From positions 1,612,001 to 1,676,000 of the forward strand of contig CM049990.2 of NCBI GenBank assembly GCA_016630955.3: a stretch of 64,000 bases of DNA, in the 5' to 3' direction. A model generated the notes under the pieces. It was given only the letters and a program-made list of their open reading frames with translations. It did not search any database and was not told the origin of the DNA. The stretch comes from Didymella arachidicola. Taxonomy: Eukaryota > Ascomycota > Dothideomycetes > Pleosporales > Didymellaceae. A program made the position numbers and the translations under genes. Shown here in pieces: positions 11,548 to 22,901 of this stretch. Positions within the stretch are counted from its first letter, which is position 1, and every line of letters begins with the position of its first letter.

Positions 11548-14500
11548 CTATTCATCGCCATTGCCATCGACTGCCTCAACCTCACCCGCACCCGCCTTAC
11601 TACTACTCCGCAGATCTCTCCTCTGATTCTGCCTTTCAGCATCCCGCTCCGCAAGCTCCTGCTTAATCTTCCCAACATACCATATCCTCAGCTTCTCCAC
11701 CTCCGCCCACTCCCCCACGCCCCTCTCAACAACCGGCCCCTTGACCTCTTCTCTAGCACGCAATTCACCCCACTTCCCGCCTTTCTTCCCCCAAACCGGC
11801 TTCCCAAAGCGCCAAACACACCACGAGCTCTCGTCCACGCTCTTCAGCAGCGGCTCCCTCTTACGGCTCTCGACCTTGAACTTGCTCAGGAGCAGCACGT
11901 CACCCGTGTCCGCTTGGGGCAGCGCGGTCGCGTAGGCGCGGAAGCACTGCACTGTGCGTGTCTGTGGCCAGATGCTTAGGTCGGTGATGTGCAGTGTCGT
12001 TGTCCAGTGGCGCGGGCCTTTGTTTGCTTTGGAAGGGGGTGTGGAGGCGGATGTGCAGAGCGCGAGGATGTCGGGGTATGTTGAAGAGTGGAATTGCGAG
12101 GACCGGTTGAGGAAGTAGATCAGGTCGCGTAGGGGGGTGTAGTATGCTAGGGGCGTTGAGAGGCCGATGGAGGGCGGATCGGGGTTTGTAGTGTTTGTGT
12201 CTTCGTCTGCAGCGGAGATAGCCTCGGAGGACTGTTGAACGGGTGATGATTGTTCGGCATGTGATGACGGTTTGGGTGAGGCGGCGGGCGCACGGCGTGG
12301 AGACCTGTGCAGTAATTGTGACTGCGGCGCGGGTTGTGTCTCTACACCTGGGAGAGCAATGTCGAAGGAGCGGAGAGTCGCAGACGCTGAGTTCTGTTGT
12401 GTAAGATTGGGTGAGATGAGCAGGTTCTGGTCAGGCTGGTGTGCTTGAAAGGATAGAGGCTGCTCCATAGTTGTTTGTTGGGTATCATTTGGTGTTAGGA
12501 GATTGGTTTGTTGAAGGCTCGGTTGCTGCGCAGAGGGTGGTGCTGGAAGAGAGCTGCGGACGTCGCCTTCACCTTCACCTTCAACCGGTAGCTCAGGATA
12601 ATTAATGAGTTGTTCTTTGGCCTTCGACGTTTCTTCTTTGTTTTGGTCCTGATCAGCAGTCTCAGGTACAGGTGAAGACACTCGCACAGCCGCTCTCGTT
12701 ATCCGCACAACTCGAGGGCTTGCATCCGGAGAGAAGGTTGATCGCGTAAGTCTTGGTGACCGCCTCGGCGAATGAGGTGGCTGGACCGATGACACAGCAC
12801 TTTGTTGGCTCACAGATCTTGGTCTTGAGTGTGGCTGTCGCGGCGATTGCCGGGAGCTTGGGGGCGGCTTGTTTTCACGCGTAGCTGGCTGGACATCCTC
12901 GGCGATGTCTACAGCATCATCAATTCTAGCACGTACTCCGTTATCATCAGAGTAACGGACACTGGAGATTGAGTCTTGTGAGTGAGAAGTACCCTCTTCT
13001 GAGTCTTTTACAAAGCTCACATCGGAGTACCTTCCTTGAGAAAGCTGTGAGTACTCATTTCCAAGCTCTTGAGATGGTCCAGACATGCTATCCAGAAAGT
13101 AACGGCTCTCGACTTGAGACGGGACGGTATCAAAGTCAGAGTCTCTTCGAACGAGCTTGCGAGGACTCTTGCGGGTAGGAGCGCGAGTAGTAGTCACGCT
13201 CTGTGCAGGTGAGAGCTGCTTAGACTGAGACCGTAAGCTGTATGGCGAAGTCTGCGTTGCATCCCGTGTCCGTGTGAGCGTGACGGTCGACCTGTCAGGT
13301 CCTCTGCTTTGTGTGGGCGAAGTGGTGTCACGACTACTTGAATCAAACGACGCCTTGGATCTTGTGCGTCGCATGCTTGTGCTAAGCCTTGACAAGTACC
13401 CGTCCTCTTCGGTCGGAGAGGCTACCAACTTCGCCTTCGATCTCGTGTTTCTTGCAGGAGCAGTGGCCGGCACGGATTTGGATTGGAGCTCCTCAAGCTC
13501 ATGACCATTTTCTAGACTAGCTTCCACAAGCTCTGTTGCAGGGTTGGCAGCGGACTCTTGCAGAACATCTTCACTCTGGCTGACTAGGTATAGAGACCCA
13601 TCTTCGGCAGACTCCATCTTGATGTCTGATTGATCGGCACCGTCCTGTCTGGCTGGAGCCTCTACCTCCATGTCTGCAGTCTCTGCAACGTCATCTGCGG
13701 CGGTTTCAGTACCTCCTAGCATTTCAAGTTCCTCGATAAATGGCAAGGGCTCGTCCATGCCCAGCTGCGGCTCCCAGTCGTCAAAAGCCAGACTAGGTGG
13801 CTCCTCATGATTGTCTGGTATAGCGACAGGAACTGGTATATGGATCGGGCGATCAGGGCTAGATGAAAGGATGATCGCAGACTTCTGCGTTACGTTCACG
13901 CCAATGAAGTCGTCATAGCTAAAGTTTTCTGGGTCGGTCGACCCAGGCGCTTCTTCCGTCAAACCGGCCTTGGGGTCGAAATCCTCATGCGGTACATCTT
14001 CAGCAGCCTCGGTACGGATGAGTGACTGTACATCACCAGAATTGACTCCAGATTGTCCAAGATCTGTAGTCTCTTCTCGGCCATCATCAGCCTCGCTGCC
14101 CTCGTCTCCTGTGGGCGACCCTATATTCACGACTTCTGATACAACTCCAGGCGTCTGTGTCTCTGCAAAGACATCGTCTTTTGAAGACCGAGGCGGCTTA
14201 CTTGTGTCGCCCGAGTCAATGCTCGATGCTACGTTTTCTAGCCCCGGGTGTTCTCGATCGTCAGCAATTGATGTTTGCCTAGCGTTAATCTCGTCTATCT
14301 CGGACTCAAACTCGGACTCCAGTTCTGCTTCAACCTCATCCTCACTTGCTGACGGAGTCCCTTCCTCCGCGCTGCTTTCTTCATCAGGCTCGGTCATGAC
14401 TTCGCCATCATCCTCGACTTCTTCACCATCTTCGGACTCTACGTCAGAGGTTAAAACGACCACGTCCGGGGTTCTCGATACTAGCTCGGGAAGCTCCTCC

Positions 14501-16443
14501 CTCACGGGCTCGGGATTGGCCTCAACCGGTGTCGACACAGGCTCAGTCCCAGCCTCTGAGGTCTCATTGCGAGCTTGGAGCGCACTCGTTACATCTCCAT
14601 CGAACGTTCCAGCCAGTGATGAGTAACTCACATCCTCAACAAGATCGGATTGCTCTGTGAGAGCTGTGTGGGATTGTGCCTCTTTCTCAACGTCGCCTTC
14701 ATCTCGTGCAGCAGTTGGCGTAGCCTCATGGAGTGCGATTTGAGGGGCATCTCCTGGTGGTGGTGAAGACAAGTCCCGAGGGCGGGACCATCCTGCACCG
14801 TCCATACCGAAAGTAAAGCGCACAGGTGTGAACGCCGTCTCATGATCCTGATGAGGTCTTCCCGCCCTTGATGAGCTGATCGAGCTGAAGAAAGAGTTTT
14901 CTGTGATATAGTCCGTATCATCCTCAGCTGCTGGCTCGTATTGCACAGCTGGACCGTCAAGGAGAGCACGCTGCTGTCCTACTGAAACTTCCTCGGAGTA
15001 AGAGGTAGTTGGCTCGCCGGGGAATGGCGAAGGTAGTGGTAGTGTGGCTGAGTCCACAGCTTGCAAACTCGGGCTCGACGGTGCCCTGCCAATGGGTGTC
15101 AGCAGCTCCGTTGAAGAGGGCACTGCGAAGTCTGTGTGAAGAGCTGGTAAGCTAGGCGGAGGCATGGCAACTGTCAGAGCACTCTCGACCAGTACAGCAG
15201 GTTCTGCCACCTTTGGAAGCGTCTCATCAACAGTCGTCTCCTCTGCTTCTTCAGAGACCTCCTCAAACCGCTGCAATTCAACTACAGCTTCACTGCCTTC
15301 TTCTGGAACGCTTGCTTCGACGTCACTAGCCTCAGCTTCAGCTTCCATTGCTGAGAACTCTTCCCCCACCTCTTCGCGTTCGTCTCCAAGATCAGTGGCC
15401 ACTTCTGTCGCACTGGCGTCGACGGCCTCAATTTCTGGAAGGCCAGTGGCTTCTCCCTCATCCTCATCCTCTGTGTTGACTTCTGTATCGCCTCCGAAAT
15501 CGTACTGAGAATCTAGACGAGGATCTCCGTATTCAAGCTGAGGTACAGCGTCTGGTTGTGGACGCTCCGGGTCGGTGCCTGGGGGAGCATAGACCTTCTG
15601 TAACTCTCCGTCGTCCACCGTTGTGTCGCCGTCTGCACTGTCCGCGATCGTAATTTCCTCGGCGTACTCCAAATCATGTTGCGCTTCTGCTGCGACCGAT
15701 GTAGCTTCGGTCCGTGAGGGCGATATGGGCGTCTTGGGCAATTGCGGCCGCCTGCTCGGCGAAGACAGTGCCTCCTCCAAGTCGTCTTCCAGACTGACGT
15801 CTTCTTTCTCTGGCGATGGCGTCCTTGTTGTGTATGTCCAAGCTGTCCAATCCCTGTACGACTTGCGTCGCCGCTTCTTGTCATGCCCTTCGCCATAAGC
15901 GTCTGCCAGAGGATCGAACGCAGGCTGCTCGAAAAAAGGACCGTCCGAGAGTCGCGTACGCTTGAGGAAAGCTGGAGAAGACCACTGCGGCACGGGACTG
16001 GGCGCAGCAGCAGCTTTCTTCACCGGTGACCGAGGCGCAGGCGTGGGTACAGCATTAATAAATTCGAGGTTCGCAATCTCAGCTCCGTTGCGTCTCACAG
16101 AAATGGCCACTGTCTGCTTGTACACCAGCTCCCAGTCTATGCTCTTTCCCGGCGTGCTGACGGCGCCATCTTGCACGAACTGTGCGCCGTGCAAGCTCAG
16201 CACCACCTCGTCGCCAATGCCGACACCTGTGGCGGCAAGAGCCCTGGCGCTCGTTGAGGAGAAGCGGGCGCGCACCTGACCGCCCCGTTTACGTCGCAGT
16301 CGAAAGTCGGGCTCGGCGAGGAGCAGGGCGAATTGGCGTTGCGAGGACGAGTACGGCCATATGAGCGTGACCACTGCTTTGATCTGCTTCGATTCGAGCG
16401 CGTCGAGGTTCGGCCGCAGCGCTGCGATGTGCACGTGCTCCAT
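11548..16443 (-). CDS. Telomere single-strand DNA-binding (Cdc13/POT1-type) protein
   Basis: A single-exon gene of 1631 aa. I chose the ATG at 16443 (MEHVHIAAL; A at -3 and G at +4) over an ATG seven codons upstream with a poor context. Residues 1 to about 170 are a compact N-terminal domain (AVVTLIWPYSSSQRQFALLL). A basic patch HDKKRRRKS follows. The middle 1200 residues are acidic and low-complexity, with an SQ/TQ-rich part at about residues 950-1215. The C-terminal 200 residues form a second folded domain (YYTPLRDLIYFLNR; CFRAYATALPQADTGDVLLL; SWCVWRFGKPVW) that reads as a Telo_bind OB-fold. The predicted role is binding the telomeric G-strand, as for Cdc13 or POT1. The family call rests on this C-terminal domain and on the similar layout of fungal proteins carrying this label; a domain search would decide it. 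Confidence 0.75.
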   Translation of the reverse strand: MEHVHIAALRPNLDALESKQIKAVVTLIWPYSSSQRQFALLLAEPDFRLRRKRGGQVRARFSSTSARALAATGVGIGDEVVLSLHGAQFVQDGAVSTPGKSIDWELVYKQTVAISVRRNGAEIANLEFINAVPTPAPRSPVKKAAAAPSPVPQWSSPAFLKRTRLSDGPFFEQPAFDPLADAYGEGHDKKRRRKSYRDWTAWTYTTRTPSPEKEDVSLEDDLEEALSSPSRRPQLPKTPISPSRTEATSVAAEAQHDLEYAEEITIADSADGDTTVDDGELQKVYAPPGTDPERPQPDAVPQLEYGDPRLDSQYDFGGDTEVNTEDEDEGEATGLPEIEAVDASATEVATDLGDEREEVGEEFSAMEAEAEASDVEASVPEEGSEAVVELQRFEEVSEEAEETTVDETLPKVAEPAVLVESALTVAMPPPSLPALHTDFAVPSSTELLTPIGRAPSSPSLQAVDSATLPLPSPFPGEPTTSYSEEVSVGQQRALLDGPAVQYEPAAEDDTDYITENSFFSSISSSRAGRPHQDHETAFTPVRFTFGMDGAGWSRPRDLSSPPPGDAPQIALHEATPTAARDEGDVEKEAQSHTALTEQSDLVEDVSYSSLAGTFDGDVTSALQARNETSEAGTEPVSTPVEANPEPVREELPELVSRTPDVVVLTSDVESEDGEEVEDDGEVMTEPDEESSAEEGTPSASEDEVEAELESEFESEIDEINARQTSIADDREHPGLENVASSIDSGDTSKPPRSSKDDVFAETQTPGVVSEVVNIGSPTGDEGSEADDGREETTDLGQSGVNSGDVQSLIRTEAAEDVPHEDFDPKAGLTEEAPGSTDPENFSYDDFIGVNVTQKSAIILSSSPDRPIHIPVPVAIPDNHEEPPSLAFDDWEPQLGMDEPLPFIEELEMLGGTETAADDVAETADMEVEAPARQDGADQSDIKMESAEDGSLYLVSQSEDVLQESAANPATELVEASLENGHELEELQSKSVPATAPARNTRSKAKLVASPTEEDGYLSRLSTSMRRTRSKASFDSSSRDTTSPTQSRGPDRSTVTLTRTRDATQTSPYSLRSQSKQLSPAQSVTTTRAPTRKSPRKLVRRDSDFDTVPSQVESRYFLDSMSGPSQELGNEYSQLSQGRYSDVSFVKDSEEGTSHSQDSISSVRYSDDNGVRARIDDAVDIAEDVQPATRENKPPPSSRQSPRQPHSRPRSVSQQSAVSSVQPPHSPRRSPRLTRSTFSPDASPRVVRITRAAVRVSSPVPETADQDQNKEETSKAKEQLINYPELPVEGEGEGDVRSSLPAPPSAQQPSLQQTNLLTPNDTQQTTMEQPLSFQAHQPDQNLLISPNLTQQNSASATLRSFDIALPGVETQPAPQSQLLHRSPRRAPAASPKPSSHAEQSSPVQQSSEAISAADEDTNTTNPDPPSIGLSTPLAYYTPLRDLIYFLNRSSQFHSSTYPDILALCTSASTPPSKANKGPRHWTTTLHITDLSIWPQTRTVQCFRAYATALPQADTGDVLLLSKFKVESRKREPLLKSVDESSWCVWRFGKPVWGKKGGKWGELRAREEVKGPVVERGVGEWAEVEKLRIWYVGKIKQELAERDAERQNQRRDLRSSSKAGAGEVEAVDGNGDE

Positions 16444-17577
16444 GTTGTATGAGGTGCGTCGCATGCACCGTGTGATTCTCGCTATATATCCAACATGGCT
16501 GCCGGAGTGTGGGGTTTCGAGCAGCTATCGGAAGCGTGCAGGTCCAGGGTAGATGGTTGTTCTCGGTGGAGCTCGGTACCGTCATCTGCGCGCCTGCACT
16601 AGGGAGCTACAACCACCAGTTCTTGCGCGACGCTCCTTTATGTTTCTCACACTCTTTGTTTGGGAGAGCTCAAGCATGCCCAAATTTGCGTCATACCTTG
16701 GGTCGAGTCAGCTACGATTGCACCAAGGTTAGCTCGATGGCACTCGGTCCAAGATCTGCGAGATCTTGCTACGCTTATGTTGCTTAAGAAAGTAGGCAAA
16801 TTGCGTTCAACTTGATGAAACCAGTTACATTTGGAGCCATCGCATTGCCAACTCCTGCGCTCACACTCAAGTGGCGATGCTCATCCCTAAACTCGCAAAG
16901 GTACACAAGCTGCAGCCTCTGACCGTCCTGCAACTATGTTTTCTTTCTACGAGCAAGCACGACTCAGCGCATCGAAGCCTGATACTAGGCTTCTGTGACA
17001 CCACCATCAAGCAACGACTGTAAATACAAGCTGACAAGCCCTGCTGAAGTAAACAGCCTTATTTTCAGACGATTTCGCTATCTAGCCAGCACACCCATAT
17101 TCGGAAAGCCTGGCAACAGCTCTCACGCATCTTCGACCCGAAAGTGATGGCTGCTACAGATGGCAGATGCAATTATGTATGAATTAAGAAGATAAAAAGA
17201 TACATAAGAGAAGACGTGGCGAATATAGCGAATGAATCATCTCCAAAGCGCAGCTACAAGCGCGATCAGCTGGCTCGGACGATCGATAGCGGAGTTAGGC
17301 ATGCGGACTCTTCCCTCTAGCAGCTTCACTCCTCAACTCATCCCTTCGCTGATGCACCCATCACCCATCTTTCTCCCTATCGATCATTCGAGATTTGAAC
17401 TCACCAGTGCACATGGTCTTTCTCCTCAAAGACTACTTTTGACAATACTCATATATGCAAGTGTACTGGAATGCAATTCAGGAGAGAACAATAATGGTAT
17501 AATGCAACAAATATTTACACTAAATCGAAGGAAGCCGCATCGGCCGTTCAACATAATCATAACCATCAAACATCCAT
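16444..17577. other. Intergenic region upstream of the telomere-binding gene
   Basis: 1.13 kb containing the promoter of the telomere-binding gene on one side and the 3' end of the GMC gene on the other. The part nearest 17577 is AT-rich (about 17160-17560) and fits a 3' untranslated/polyadenylation zone for the minus-strand GMC gene. No convincing ORF. Confidence 0.45.
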
Positions 17578-19549
17578 CTAAGCAGCCTTAGCAGCACCCA
17601 AGATAACATCCGCAGCCTTCTCAGCAACCATGTACGTCGAGACAGCAGTAAAGGTACCAGGGATGCGGGGGAAAATCGAAGCATCAACAACACGCAGACC
17701 CTTGGTTCCGCGGACATTGAAGCTGCTGTCAAGAACAGCCATCTCGTCGTCATCAGCACCGATGGGGCAGGTGGACGAGGCGTGGTGGCCCCATGCGCTG
17801 TTGCGAATGTAGTCGGACAGCTGCTCGGGGGTCTGGACGTCCGCGCCGGGGAGGACCTCAGTGACTGGGACGAGCTGGCGCTTGAACGCGTCGCGGGTCA
17901 GAGCAATAGCCTCCTGCATGGCAGTAACGTCCTTCTGCCACTCGCCGACACCAGTGTCGAAGTAGTTGTAGGTGATGGCGGGGACATCGAGAGGGTCGGC
18001 CGACTGGAGGGTGACGGAACCGGCGTTGTTGCGGGGGTGAGCCTTGAGGATGGCCCAGGTGAAGAGGTTGTGGACGGCGGTGGCATTAACGCTGTAGTTG
18101 GGGAAGTAGCCGCGGAAGTTGACGGGTCCACCGAAGGCGAAGACATCCCAGTTGTTCTTCTCGGCGACGCTGGACTGGTAGAACATGTTGGCGCCAAGAC
18201 CGGGGGAAGCGTAGATACCGCGGTTGCCGAGAACAGGGGTGTTGTAGCGCGTGATGCAGGCGTCGGCAGCGTCACCCTTGAAGGTGCAGCCGTCCAGGGC
18301 AGAGAAGTCATTCTCGACTGTACCCTGAACGGAGATCTCGTAGTGATCCTGGAGGTTGGTGCCGACACCGGGGAGATCGACAACGACAGGGATGTTGAAC
18401 TTTTTCAGCTCCTCGGCAGGGCCAACACCAGAGAGCTTGAGAAGCTGTGGAGAGTTGTAGGTACCACCAGCGACGATAACCTCGCGGGAAGCCTTAGCGG
18501 AACCAGCAGTTCCCTTCGCGCCAGTGTTCTTGGGGCTGGCCTTGTAGAGGTACTGACCCTCGGCGAACTCGACGCCAGTAGCAGTGGTGCCATTGAAGGT
18601 GATCTTGGTGACGTGGGTGTTGAGCTTGACGTCGAGAGGGTACATCTTGGTGCCGTTGTTGAACTTGGCGTCACGGACGGCGACAACAAACTCGCGGGAA
18701 CCAGTACGCTTGCCATCACTGGTGCTGATAGGAATCTGGAAAAGACCCGGGTCAGAGTCACGAGCGGTGGTGTCGGCGTTGGCATCGCCAGCAACGAGGG
18801 TGGCAAGGTTGACAATAGCGTTGGTCTTGTTGCCAAGAGCGAAAGCAGCACCGCCGACCAAGCTCAAGAGCTGAGGGTCGCTGGTGACGATGTCGATGGG
18901 GGCATACTGGGTGCCCAACCATCCCTCGTAGCCGTGGCCCTGACCCGAAGTGAGGTAGGCATTCTTCTCGAGCTTGACAAAGTACTTGCGCATGTTGTCA
19001 GGGGACCAAGAATCGTCACCAGTAAGACCCTGGATGTACTCGAAGTCGGATCGGTGAGGGTAGACAGCAATTAGAGCGTTGTGAGCTGTGCAGCCACCGA
19101 GGGTACCAGTGCGAGGGTACAGGGTTCCCTTCTGGACAGAGCCAGCGGGCGGTGACAGACCAGTGTACTCGCCACCATCAGGCGTGGTGTAAGAGGTCTT
19201 GAAGTCCTTAGCTTGCCTGTCCTCGTCGGCGTAGTGCTTGACGAAGAAGTTCCAAGCCAGGTTAGGATCTTCAGAGACCTTGGCATTGAATGAAGGTACG
19301 GTGTAGTTCTGGTTGGCACCCTGGTCATCACCAGCCTCGATCAGAAGTGTCTTGTGGCCGGCCATGGCAAGGCGGGCAGCGAGAGGACCGCCACCTGCAG
19401 GAGTTGTCAGCCTGGTTCATCTGCGTAGCCGTTGCGCAGTCCAACTTACCAGCGCCACTCCCAACGACGACATATTCGTATCCGGTAAGGTCAGCAGCCT
19501 TGGCGAGAGAGATGGTGGCCGCAGCCAGAGCGAATTGACGGAACAGCAT
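17578..19549 (-). CDS. Secreted GMC-family FAD oxidoreductase
   Basis: Two exons (19549-19450 and 19394-17578) with a 55-bp intron give 638 aa. The intron splits the FAD-binding glycine motif, which reads YEYVVVGSGAGGGPLAARLA after joining. Residues 1-18 are a signal peptide. Further GMC signatures are LIEAGDD (end of the dinucleotide fold), TGTLGGCTAHNA, and the C-terminal WGHHASSTCPIG with catalytic His570/571. The second catalytic His/Asn of glucose oxidase-type enzymes is not evident: the matching stretch is RIPGTFTAVSTYM. Enzymes of this class (CAZy AA3) oxidise alcohols or sugars and release H2O2; the substrate cannot be read from sequence. Codon bias is extreme (mostly C-ending), indicating strong expression and explaining the long antisense open frames. 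Confidence 0.9.
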
Positions 19550-21312
19550 AGTGATTATTAGGAACGAGAGTAAGTGTATAAGAGGTTCTAAAGTGGTCAG
19601 TGGCTATCGGTAAAGTACCTATAGAACGACTTACGAATGAATGGACACCTGCTGATCCCAAACTTGAGGGCCTCTGTATCTTTATACTAACTTCTCCATC
19701 GGCATGTCACTTCCCCTATGGATGCCGCATTGCTCTGGGTCGAAACCTTGTCCATAGTCGCCCTGTAAGATCATTAGGCACTAGGTGCTTGTAGTTACTC
19801 GCTTTACAGAGCGTGCGGTGCTGATTCCGATTTTGTGAGAGAAACCCGAAGCGAACAACTATTGCCCGTGCCAATGATCGACACGCCATCCTGTGGATGT
19901 ACTCCACTGTCCAGGGTGCCCTTGAACAGGTAATATCCGAGGTCGAATGCCTAGGCGGGCAAAGCACATGTTCCCGATGTTGCAAGAACACCAAGGTACT
20001 GCGCATGTCCATTGGTAGACAGCCGAATCGACCTACTGATGAAGGACCAATGCGAGTCTCAGGATGTAGCAAACATGCCATAGTGACGCTCAAGTTTAGA
20101 TTGCGTGTTCCAGAGGGTTCACGGGCGGCAGCGCACGTTCTCATGCGCAGAACAGCCATCCCTAATCTCGATCCGTTCCCGCGGCTGGTCGGAGGCTAGT
20201 TATGGGTTGTCGCCTCATCAAGACTGGTAACTCGGAGCTCTTGCGTTGTTCGTAGACCTCGACCGTTGTCTTCATTTCGAAATGCTAAATGCCTTCGTTC
20301 CGACCCATAACGTCTGGGGAGCGCGGCTGAACGTCTAACGGTTCGTAGTGGCGCAGCAGCTAGGTATGCAAGGCTGCATCTTAGTACGCAACTGGACATG
20401 AAGCCTGGGCCTGCACGGCCGTGATGGCGCCACTTCTTGTTCCTGTTCTTGCCTTTCCATAATGCGCATATGATCTACATCGCCAAATGATCCTCTTGCT
20501 CCTTTCGTAGCTTGCAGGTGACAAATATCACAATCGCGTTTGGCGAACACACGGCTTTTCTGCTCGACCAGAAGTCACGACTCGACCGCAACCGCATGTG
20601 TAGTTGATCGGAACGCATGCGGTGTAGCGGTATGGAAAGGTTACGACGACGACCTCGTGGCCTTCCAGGGACCCTGTCCCGTTTCGCAGCTCAATACCTT
20701 GCTCACCACAGGGCTGCGCATGATTGAGCTTTTTCGGGGTTACTCTTCGAAGATCTCGACGTGTATTGTAAAGGCTCCCGTCCATCGCAATGATATATTG
20801 ACAAGGGCAGGTGAGGAAGAAGGAAAGAAGGTCATTGCGCATGTCAGTTGCCGAAGTAGGGCGACTGCGCTAGAACGGATGGCAGCTTCCACAGACGAAA
20901 TTCGCTGCTTGCCTGAACTCCACTTCACCGCAACGATACACCCTGCCGTCGTCCACGTACAGACTGACAGCGGCAGCTATGTTTGCCACATCACAATAGG
21001 TACGCTGATTCATTTGACAGCCAACGTCAATCGCTCCTGCCGACGGCAACTCCCGGTCGCTACCAAATGTCGCCGAAGATTGTGATGGTCATGTTCACCG
21101 TCCTGAGCAGAAGGATCACAGCCTTGACTGTGAAGATCAGACTTCGAAACGTATAATAGCAGTTATGCTGCCAGCAAAGTGCCCTTATTACCGACTAAAT
21201 CCGACGCAAGTGGAGAAAGAATCTCGCTCAGTCTTCCCTTTACAGGCACATTCAGGAGGAAAATACCGAGGCGAAGACTTTCCAACTGCCGAGTGGCGCT
21301 GAACGATCACCC
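19550..21312. other. Intergenic region upstream of the GMC gene
   Basis: 1.76 kb with no frame I can support. The longest (about 20540-21085, plus) begins at a non-ATG codon and matches no family I know. It includes the GMC promoter. Confidence 0.45.
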
Positions 21313-22257
21313 ATGGTACTCTGGTGTCCAGGTCTGCGGCTTGACGCACCAAGCGTCGAATTTCCATTAGAATATAGGGAACTTGATAGGTACAACACTA
21401 ACGAACTTCAGCATTTCACACAAGAAGCTGCAAGAGTCTACACTAAGGGTGGGAATTCGAGACTATATACGCGTACATCGCTCAAGCCACTGCTCTCAAG
21501 CATTAATATAGCCTGGGATATCATCGATAAGCGATGGGCCGCTCGCAGGATTACTGTGCTCGATCCGGGTTTTGCTAACACCAGGACTGTACATGTGCGC
21601 ACATCCTCTGGAGAGGAGCATATCTACTTATCTCCCTGGACACATGCCGATCCAGGGTGTTGCACAGATAATGACTCAGACTGGTCTAGCACAGAGCAGA
21701 GCAATGGCTGCGGGCATTTTACAGAGGACGAATCAACAGGGAGGAAGGGCGGATCGAAAACGAGGCTTTACAGGAAGAATCAAAACCAAATGAAAGGTAA
21801 AGGTCATCGTTACCATCAACGAAAGAACCTTGTAAGCAAAGCGAAGAACCGCTTCAGCAGCCAAGGTCGCGACGACAGCGTAGACGACTATGAGCCCCCA
21901 CGTAGACGACCTCGTGCCAACAAGTCCTTCGAACACAACAGCTCTAGTGACTCTGAGCCCCCACGTAGACGCACTCAAACCAACCAAAATGGGGTCAAAG
22001 GTAAGGCGAAACACGAAGGCAACATGAAGCTGAAGAGCGAGCCAGTTCCTCTCCGATCTGACCAACGCGACCGGAGACGTCGTTCATCGGATAGGTCTAG
22101 CCGTGCAGCAGGTCATGATCGGATGTGTGAGATTAACAATGCTAAAGCTATTTTGCTCGATGATGTCAGGAAGAAGGCGTACGATGAAGACAAAGTGGTC
22201 GAAGATGAGTTTGAGGAGTGCCTGGAGAAGCAGAAGTCGAAGCGAGGTAAACGGTAG
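21313..22257 (+). CDS. Hypothetical basic, low-complexity protein
   Basis: A 314-aa open frame from an ATG at 21313. The first 120 residues look globular (DIIDKRWAARRITVLDPGFA). The rest is Lys/Arg/Ser-rich and disordered, with an internal repeat: DYEPPRRRPRANK and DSEPPRRRTQTNQ. It ends in an acidic then basic segment (DEFEECLEKQKSKRGKR). I do not recognise a domain. A nuclear or nucleic-acid-associated role would be a guess from composition only. It lies 0.64 kb upstream of another charged hypothetical gene on the same strand, but the two do not look like copies of each other. The start is uncertain because there is no strong initiation context. Confidence 0.5.
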   Translation: MVLWCPGLRLDAPSVEFPLEYRELDRYNTNELQHFTQEAARVYTKGGNSRLYTRTSLKPLLSSINIAWDIIDKRWAARRITVLDPGFANTRTVHVRTSSGEEHIYLSPWTHADPGCCTDNDSDWSSTEQSNGCGHFTEDESTGRKGGSKTRLYRKNQNQMKGKGHRYHQRKNLVSKAKNRFSSQGRDDSVDDYEPPRRRPRANKSFEHNSSSDSEPPRRRTQTNQNGVKGKAKHEGNMKLKSEPVPLRSDQRDRRRRSSDRSSRAAGHDRMCEINNAKAILLDDVRKKAYDEDKVVEDEFEECLEKQKSKRGKR

Positions 22258-22901
22258 AGGTAAAGAAGAACCTTGCGGCTAGTATTCGTTCGAAGGCAAC
22301 ATCCCTTCTTTCGCGTTGGAAGGAATTAGAGTTTGGAAGCTTTCCTATTAATCATGCTAGTAATAATCTCAATCTGCCCTTTCTGCTGAATCGTTTTGCC
22401 ACGTGAATTCTCTTACTCGTCGACATCGCGCAATTCACATTGTAGCTTTCTGCTAGATTGCGTAAATTGCCTCATCTCGCATAACAAACTTCCTCTCCCC
22501 TTCTCATTCCCACACGTTGCCAATCCTGATGCACGTCAAGCGGTATCCAGACTGTGCCTCTGGGATCACTAGAATCATGCCCTCGCGATGCGAAACATGA
22601 TCGTTGCCTAATTGTGAAGATCACCCGCCTTCTGGTACAGAAAGTGCATGCTTAGTACTTGATCAGATGTACTACTACAGTTGTCAAGTACTACTATGTA
22701 CTTCATCTCTTCAGCCACTTACGGCAATTAGGGAATATGAGTTCGTCAATCAATTCGACAACACTTTCTGTCATGGTAGTATAAGTATCGCCGCTTCGCT
22801 GGTCCCCCCTGCTCGATACAACTGTCAAGCTCCGATTTGCCAACGCCAGTACATCGTCGACAACCAAACCATGTTCACCGCACAAGATCTCCCATAACAC
22901 C
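22258..22901. other. Spacer between the two charged hypothetical genes
   Basis: 644 bp with no supported ORF. It is relatively AT-rich near 22300-22400 and should contain the 3' end of the first gene and the promoter of the second. Confidence 0.4.

Noticed and set aside
17782..19074. 430-codon open frame antisense to the GMC gene
   Set aside because: It is a by-product of strong codon bias in the GMC gene; the Val/Gly/Asp-rich translation has no family features.
20540..21085. 181-codon plus-strand frame between the GMC and hypothetical genes
   Set aside because: It begins at TTG, has no recognised domain and no splice-supported extension.
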